Positions 57,431 to 64,000 of a DNA stretch of 64,000 nucleotides are shown here, in pieces. The stretch lies in the NCBI GenBank assembly GCA_030549495.1, contig JAUIRK010000570.1, forward strand, positions 854,501-918,500. Direction: 5' to 3'. The stretch is from Nectonema munidae (Eukaryota > Nematomorpha > Nectonematoida > Nectonematidae). The stretch's first letter is position 1. Each line of letters starts with the position of its first letter. The notes under the pieces are model-generated. The model saw only the letters and a list, made by a program, of their open reading frames with translations, searched no databases and was not told the origin of the DNA. The position numbers and the translations under genes are program-made.

Positions 57431-58129
57431 CAGGGATATCCAGCCCGTGTTCTGGGGCCACATTGCGGCCCGTTAAACCTTAGCCCACCTATGATTCTAG
57501 GAATTGAGGATCTAATAAGACTGGAGTGGTGGGTTATATTTCTCTTTGAAAAAGTGAATATAATTTCTACTGTACTAGTTTGATGTATTTAGCGTGTTTT
57601 TGCTCATAGTTCATATTTGAAAGGGTATTTTTACTTACATTGATTGGTAAGCACTAATTTGTGAGATGTGTGTATTTCATTTCATACTGACCTTTATATA
57701 AAATAACTGAAGACTCAAAAAATTAAAATATATTTAGCTTAGTTATTTAAAGTCATTTTAAAATCAGTAAATTTCCTTTTGAAGTTAACCCATTTACGAC
57801 CAATGTTCCTATTTTGGAACATAAGTAATTTCATCTTCGTCTGCTTTTTTCAATGACTTTGAATATAAATCGTCTGCGTTTTTTTAGATATCGTCTGCTT
57901 TGCTTGGTCCTAAATGGGTTAAAGAAATTTCATTTTGGTTACTCAATCTTTTATAAACATATTTTCTTCTATGAATAAGATCAAAATCCTTTAAAAATTG
58001 TAAAAACAAAGTAATTTCAGAAATCACATTCATTTTAGACTTTTCAAAAAATATCATCATAGTAGCTGCAATGTAAAGGTACTTACAGTTTTAAATTGGG
58101 CCATCATAGAAAAGGGTTGGAAATCCCTG
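57431..58129. mobile_element. hAT MITE with 8-bp target duplication and a nested TTAA MITE
   Basis: Starts CAGGGATATCCAGCCCGTG and ends, reverse-complemented, CAGGGATTTCCAACCC. The flanks are CTCTAAAC (57423-57430) and GTCTAGAC (58130-58137), fitting the NTCTARAC-type 8-bp duplication of hAT transposition with two mismatches. It carries the GTTCTGGGGCCACATTGCGG segment common in hAT MITE ends and no transposase. The TTAA element at 57785-57922 is inserted inside, so without it the element would be about 560 bp. Confidence 0.9.
57785..57922 (+). mobile_element. TTAA MITE, family A, copy 2, nested in a hAT MITE
   Basis: TTAA at both ends, left terminus CCCATTTACGACCAA, right terminus reverse-complemented CCCATTTAGGACCAAG. 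Differs from 26621-26757 by two substitutions and one extra T. It has the same ATGTTCC/GGAACAT palindrome and three CGTCTGC words. The termini are a better inverted-repeat pair than in copy 1, so this copy is nearer the ancestral sequence. Confidence 0.97.
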
Positions 58130-58137
58130 GTCTAGAC

Positions 58138-59761
58138 CCTAGCATTGCTGAGAAAATAGCCACAAAATTTATTATTGTTATTATTATTAATATGCTTTGT
58201 TAAAAAAATTAAAAATTTTCGTCAAGTAATAATCTAAAACCTAAAGAGGTTGGACACGAGAGACAACCCCTCACTATCTCCTAAGCCTTCAAGAGGATGA
58301 AGAGAGAATATCTCATAATTTTATTCACTACAATCAATTACATATTACTGCCATTTAGGGTAAAATTTGCTCCATGTATGACTTGATATAGAAAACAAAG
58401 TGGAGACATAAATATATAGATGTAAAGATCATTGTGATTTTAAATATTTATTCAGTTGCATTTTCGATCGGTACAGGTTATAATAGAAATATTTTCTAAT
58501 TGTATCGATTTAGCTGGGTAATAAATTACACTTCAGTAGGTTTTTTTGAATAAATAAATTTTTAACCGCATGAAATGTAAAGTTACTTTTCTCTATTATT
58601 AAAATTCGTATCTTAGTGTGTGAAATTATATTGAAAAATTTTGACTAAAAGTCAGATTTTCAATTTTCATCAATTTTATAAAAAAGATATATAGTAGTCT
58701 GACAAGTTGTTTCACGGGTGCTTTTGTAAGACTGCTAATAGTCTGACAAGTTGTCTTCCAGGTGGTATTCCCATACCACTAATATAATTTTTTATAATAA
58801 AATTGATTTAATGCTAAAAAACTAGAACGTGAATTTGAAGAAAGTAATTCGTAAAGAAACATAAATTTACGTCATATATTTCGAAATAAAAAAAATGTCT
58901 TCGCAAAAATTATACTTGCTAATATTAGTGATAATGTGTACTAATTTATATGGGACCCAATATAAATTGGTGACCTTATTTAATTAGATGATGATTTCTA
59001 TATTTTTGGCGTTTGGGTTTGAATTTTATCTAAATTCTACACATTAAAGCTCTTATAAATGTACAAAAAGTTTTAAGTCTTTTTTGTTTTAATTTATAAA
59101 ATCAGCATTCAATTTCTTTTAACTTCCTAGATATTTAAATTAAAAAAATTTTTTTTAGAAAGTTAATCCAAATAATTAAAAGATGAGTAAATAATTAACA
59201 TTTTAAATTTACATAAGTTTAACTATGTACATTTAAATTTTGACTATGTAAGTTTCTAATTTTCAATTTTACTACACAAGATAGTAAACCCTTACTAACA
59301 TAATATTTCATTGTTGCAATGCGTTGACTTCTAGAGAATCTAACCGGAGCTCCTACCCCTTTGCATTTTTTGCATTACCCCCTCCTTCCTTGAAATATAC
59401 AACTTTATACACCTTCTATAACTAAATCCGTTTTTGGAAGAAATGTACACCCTCCTCCCTTTCCTTAGATTATATATGACTGTATGTTCCAAAATTCCCT
59501 TTCATTATTATAGTAAATATGATTACTTTTTAATTATCTAAATTTACATCTATTTACTTAGCTATACTTGGTTAGTTTTTTAATAGTTTAGAATATATTT
59601 TAATTTTAATTGGTTCCAACTGGTTTACAAAAAGGTTAATCTGCATTCCATTAATCTTAATTGACAGATGTATAGTGTGAATATGAGGCAACTTAACTTT
59701 AAATATAAACAAAATTACTGTAATAATTGCAAAACATTTCAAATTCTACGAGGTTTTCATA
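58138..59761. other. AT-rich spacer with a small tandem duplication
   Basis: An imperfect (TTA)n lies near 58160-58190. At 58695-58782 a 44-bp unit beginning TAGTCTGACAAGTTGT is present twice, with divergence in its second half. Pyrimidine-rich stretches occur at 59350-59470. No gene seen. Confidence 0.5.
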
Positions 59762-59866
59762 TAGGGGCGGACTGATAAGCCGTTGATCAGTCGGCCAATG
59801 GCCGTGGGCGCATAGGTATAAGAGGCCCGCGCACTTTACATGTAAACACACGCACAGAGTTATACT
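59762..59866. repeat. Short GC-richer repeat, copy 2
   Basis: GGGGCGGACTGATAAGCC, then GGCCGTGGGCGC, GAGGCCCGCGCAC and TTTACATGTAAACACACGCA. It has the same layout as 22697-22800. It contains the near-palindrome TTGATCAG and TTTACATGTAAA. No termini are defined. Confidence 0.6.
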
Positions 59867-60479
59867 AGATATCTATAGTCTTATAGATCTTAAAGGGAAT
59901 CGAAATGGCAAGAAAGTAAGTTGCAAAGGAGACGACAAAAATGTGGGAGGAATACTATATTTCGGTATCCTCTTCCCATTTTCTAAAGTAATTAAATCCT
60001 TTAAAATTATAAAATTTTGTGGTTAGACGCTTTGCAAGTGGACTAAAAAATTGAACAAGATCTTATCTATATCCAAAGAATTTTTTGGAAACCAGTTCAC
60101 CCTGTTGCGTACAAGCTAGTGGTTAAATAGGGGAATGACGCTCCCTCCCCCTACCCTCTCGAGGTTCCATTTACTGCGTCAAATAATTGATAATAATATT
60201 GGAAAGTTTAATTTTAATACTAATTTAAAATCTTTGTAAAAAATAAACTGCACTGAGTCCAACCTTTCCAAACGATGATTAACGAAATAAGTGAATTATT
60301 GCATTTTCAAAGATATACGTCTATCCGTTTTTTTAATACCAATTTTATTTATTATTTTCACAGACCTTATATTCTATCTCATGATACATTCAAATTGAAG
60401 TTTTATATAAAAAAAATACTGTCTTTATCTTTATTTGAAGAGTATTTCATTTGCATCTAATTTATCTACTTGTATATTA

Positions 60480-60800
60480 TTAAAACGAAGTGTACATAAA
60501 ACTAATGAAGGCATGTTTCCTTATTTAATATATATAAAAAAACACCCTCCCAAGATCCGTTAGAAAAATAACCTCATTCGTCAAGTTTAAAGAACCACTA
60601 TTTCAACATTATATTAATGATCTGTCTTCATCTTTCACAAATTGTGTACCTTATTTAAATTAATATGTTTTTTTTGAAATTATGTTCATTCATGTATAAC
60701 TTATGAATATATTTTTTTTCTTTTTTTTCTTCAATAGTGGTTGTGACACTACAAAGGTTTGTTTTGATCTAAATAAATAGAATTGAATTGAATTGAATAA
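60480..60800 (+). mobile_element. LINE 3' end: ORF2 tail, 3' UTR and (GAATT)n
   Basis: Reads HKTNEGMFPYLIYI then, after a frame change, SVRKITSFVKFKEPLFQHYI and NDLSSSF (60555-60635). The pattern LPxSIRxxTSxxxFKxxL is the C-terminus of CR1/L2/Jockey-type LINE proteins. The 3' UTR follows and ends in GAATTGAATTGAATTGAAT (60781-60799), the short terminal tandem repeat such LINEs use at insertion. The upstream part is missing or unreadable; the 61-codon frame at 60275-60460 may be part of it. Confidence 0.7.
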
Positions 60801-63384
60801 TATATAATTGAAAAACATCATTAAAATTTTGTTATCTTCCTACCATTTCAATAAACAGATGTTTATGACAAAATCGTGGTGAATAGGTCAATAGATAAAA
60901 AGTGTTTATTGTTACTAAGCTAAAGTTTTTCAAATTCATAAAATATCGTAATAGTATCAATCAAATGTTAATAAACCTTATATAATATTGAATACAATAG
61001 ATACATGTTTGCATTTCCTATTATAATTATTATTGCTAAATTTCAGAAAATTCAGAATGAAAAATTCGGCCTTAAAAATTTTTTTGAGAAAAAATGGTTA
61101 GTTTATATAATTAGTTGATTGATTAGTTATTTAGTTTTTTCACTTTTTCTACGAGCTATACAGTCACCTGAGAGACCCAGTTTTCTGAGATTACCTTTTT
61201 TTCTACGAAAATCATTTACTATTTTTGTATATAGTTAATCTAAATAGTATGCTTAAATTAACATTAGGTAAGCAATTTTACATTTTATTTGCCTTGCTGA
61301 AGCTATTTTAGAGGACATAATCATTGCTTTTACTACCATGATAAAATAATTTTACATTACTTAAACTATCGAGCGAGATTACCGTTAGTGGGTTTTCTGA
61401 GACCGTTTTCCTAGCACCCTTTGTGATAGTTGTTCGTTAAAAAAGATTCAATGAATACCAGCACAAAATTAATTAAGGATTTTTTCTCTCAATTTTAAAA
61501 GTTTGATGATAAATTGAGGCCAAAACGATGACTATGTTGGGTTTACAAAAAGATTTTCAGTGAATGCTTCATTCTAGCTACACAAAATTAATCTTAAACA
61601 AATTTATTCAGAAAAGCAAGAGAAAACTTGATTTTGCTTTTTTAAAAAATCGACTGCATTTTAATGCACGAATTGTGTTGTAAAATAGTATTTAAATCAG
61701 AGCAGAATCTTTTTCGGTGATACTCATATATTTTAGTTTGTCTTGTTTTTATAAAAAATTGCTAAAAATATCTGTTGGAAAAAATAGCAATTGTTTATTG
61801 AAGAGAACGATATGAGAAGTAATTTATTTGGCATATTTAAAATCTTTTTTGTGCTTATATTCTTTGTTAATAAGAATTTTGAAACAAGTAATAATAATAC
61901 CACTTTTCATCATAAAATGGATTTTAGGCTTCTTAATAAAATGTAAATAATTGCAAAACAACTATTTAAAAGAAATCATAAACATTTACTTCCCCCTCCC
62001 CCTTCAATTGAAACGTTATTAGCAGTATTGAATATATTAAATAAATAGTGAAATGTATTGTAAAAAAATTCTTACATGAGTCAAAGTAGACGATAAATAT
62101 TGGAAAATAATATGGACCCAAAGTCCACAAAAGTTGAAAACTTTAGCAAAAAATATTTTTAAACTATTTCCAATTCTCGCCACCCTCACAAATATGCATC
62201 ACAAATATCCCCATAAACTTTAAAACATTTTATGGGTGCGACAGCCAGGCGAAAAACCCCCATTTTTTAATTAATCAAACTTGAACGAAGCTAAAAACCA
62301 GACTGTCTACATGGTGTTGTCGAAGTGTCATTTCACCATCATTTTATGAGAAATGGCGAAAAAGAAAGTTGTAGGCAAGAAAATTATGGAGAAAATTATA
62401 AAATATAATTTCTTACTACCACCGCTCCTCTCCCCTCTCTCTCTTGCAAAATCCTTAAACAGTTACATCAACTTTTGAATTGGAGTTAGAAATCGTGTGA
62501 AGTTCCTTCTCTATGCTTTTAAGTCATTATAATCTCATATATTATATGCACTTGCACATACATTCTTTCTTACATGATGTCTCTCGTGTAAAACCACATG
62601 CAAGTGTGGTGTGTATGTGTGTGTGTCGCAACATTATATAATTTGTGTTTTTCTTTCTTGGTTTAAAACATAATTTATATAGTGCATCCCCTTTATCATG
62701 ATGATAGCATTTTCTAAGATTTTAAAACCGCAAAACACGTAATGAATTACAATTAAGGTGTAAATTTATAATTCACCACAACTCCTCAATAATGAATAAA
62801 ACAGCGAGCATGCTAGCCATATCCACAGCTAGTTTATATTGCGATTGAGATTTCCTACAAGCGCAACTAGGTGCCAAAGATTACGCTTGTTAAAATCGCG
62901 CCACTTATTCGCCACCCCCCCCCCTTACACAAAAAAAAATTATTTTTATAACGTAAATTACAACATGACTTAAAGATGGTATATTTATTTGTGTTAGGGT
63001 AAAAAAATAAACGAATTCTTTTAAAGCTAACTAAATTAATCACTAAATAACTGTGTAACTAAATGACTAACTTACAAGGTAGAGTTAGACTCGCTAAAAG
63101 AGGGATACAAAAGCCTTGTCATGAAGCAAATAAGTTAAAGACTGTGTCTTAGTTAACCAACGCTTTAAGAGTAGACAAGCGCCCCGAGAAAGGTAATTAT
63201 CCTGAATTTTTGTTTTAACAACTTAAAAATGTTTGAAAATAACATAATAACCAAAATGGAGTAAAAAAATGATTTAGATCCAAAAATGAAGTGTTACCTA
63301 TAGATGACACTTGGAATGAGAAAAGAAAAAAAGTTATTTAAAAAAATGCAATTTTATCAATTGCGAAAAGCAGTGAAACATTTT
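60801..63384. other. Spacer, no gene supported
   Basis: AT-rich with pyrimidine runs near 61990 and 62420, a GT-rich microsatellite at 62606-62630 and a C-rich run near 62915-62925. Nothing else identifiable. Confidence 0.45.
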
Positions 63385-64000
63385 TAATTCAAGATAATGT
63401 TACATTTACACATTTATGCTTTGCGCTTTGAACATGGGCAGTAAGCACATCTTGTTTTTTTTCTTTAGTGACAATAAAATGACCTATTTGATCATTTTTG
63501 ATTTCTTTCACAATTTTTTTGTTGAAAGATAACCGTTCTTTAATTTGCAACTTGAAGCTTTTTCCAAAGCATTGGAGGTATTTGCTTCTAACTTTTTGTA
63601 GAATATAAGAGTTCAAGAACCGTTCCAGCTCCTACACCAACATTTTATTATAAACGCTAGTTTGCTCATTTGAACCTTGCTAAATTTTGAAAGTGATAAG
63701 ATATCCGTCAGAAGAGTTCATGCACCATACCTTATATCCAAACCTGATAGGTTTTTGACGCATTGCCGGTTTTATTTGTCATCCCTACTTTCCAAAGTAC
63801 GGCACCATTGCTTCGTCACCATTAACTTCTTTTACGTTCGGAAGATTTATAATGAATTTTTATTCAACATTTCAATAATTTAACGTATTTTCGCGCATTT
63901 ATCGTTTGGATCACTCAGATCAGGATCATAAAAGTAAATATACTTGATATATCATCGAATCTGTTTCTAGACATTGCACTTGTGATGGCTATATTGTGCG
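63385..64000 (-). mobile_element. piggyBac-like transposase, relic 4, continuing past the right edge
   Basis: On the minus strand, from the edge inward: SAMSRNRFDDISSIFTF (near 63985-63935), then DPDLSDPNDKCAKIR, then GDEAMVPYFGK (near 63815-63785) with the first catalytic aspartate, normally VDEAMVPYFG. RQKPIRFGYKVWCMNSSDGY and LITFKI follow (63755-63685), then GVGAGTVLELLYST (near 63640-63600). Farther inward a 75-codon frame (63616-63389) reads QIGHFIVTKEKKQDVLTAHV and probably represents the next region, but the second-aspartate DNFFTS motif is not visible. Frames shift repeatedly. The motifs are closer to relic 2 than to relic 3. The N-terminal part lies beyond the window. Confidence 0.85.

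Overview
The window looks like repeat-dominated, strongly AT-rich DNA from an animal, most likely an invertebrate. The evidence is several lineages of decayed piggyBac, hAT and non-LTR (LINE) elements, tRNA-derived SINEs and many short inverted-repeat elements, with no bacterial operon structure. One relic resembles proteins I remember mainly from arthropod genomes, but I cannot name the species. I recognise no intact host protein gene, rRNA, functional tRNA or CRISPR array.

Layout. Positions 1-9432 are a tandem satellite of a 77-bp monomer in constant register. It runs off the left edge and stops abruptly in mid-monomer. Next come an AT-rich spacer and a second, two-stage tandem array (10880-11450). 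From 12.9 to 18.4 kb there is a decayed gene of unknown family, a 150-bp tandem duplication, a broken piggyBac-like transposase and a 72-bp TTAA element. From 19.5 to 29.3 kb there is a TA-type MITE carrying a nested TTAA MITE, a hAT relic on the minus strand, a second piggyBac relic whose two ends can be proposed, a TTAA MITE, a second hAT relic, and fragments of an uncharacterised repeat-associated protein. From 30 to 41 kb LINE remains dominate: a tail, an endonuclease plus reverse-transcriptase copy split by a MITE, and a 5'-truncated reverse-transcriptase copy. From 41 to 52.8 kb there are SINEs, TTAA MITEs, a mariner/pogo-like MITE and a foldback element. From 54 to 64 kb there is the best preserved piggyBac relic, two LINE tails, a hAT MITE with a nested TTAA MITE, and a fourth piggyBac relic running off the right edge.

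How the parts relate. Four piggyBac-like transposase relics share the window with at least eight TTAA-flanked short elements whose ends begin CCC or CCG, a host-mobilises-MITE pattern. No relic here has the same ends as the MITEs, so the mobilising source lies elsewhere or has decayed. Relative insertion order can be read in three places: 19495-20128, 36010-36462 within a LINE, and 57431-58129.

The most unusual feature is the satellite. It is nearly invariant over more than 120 monomers, and each monomer contains two short hairpins arranged like a tail domain I recall from SINE and LINE families of several animal phyla. That resemblance is from memory and needs a search.
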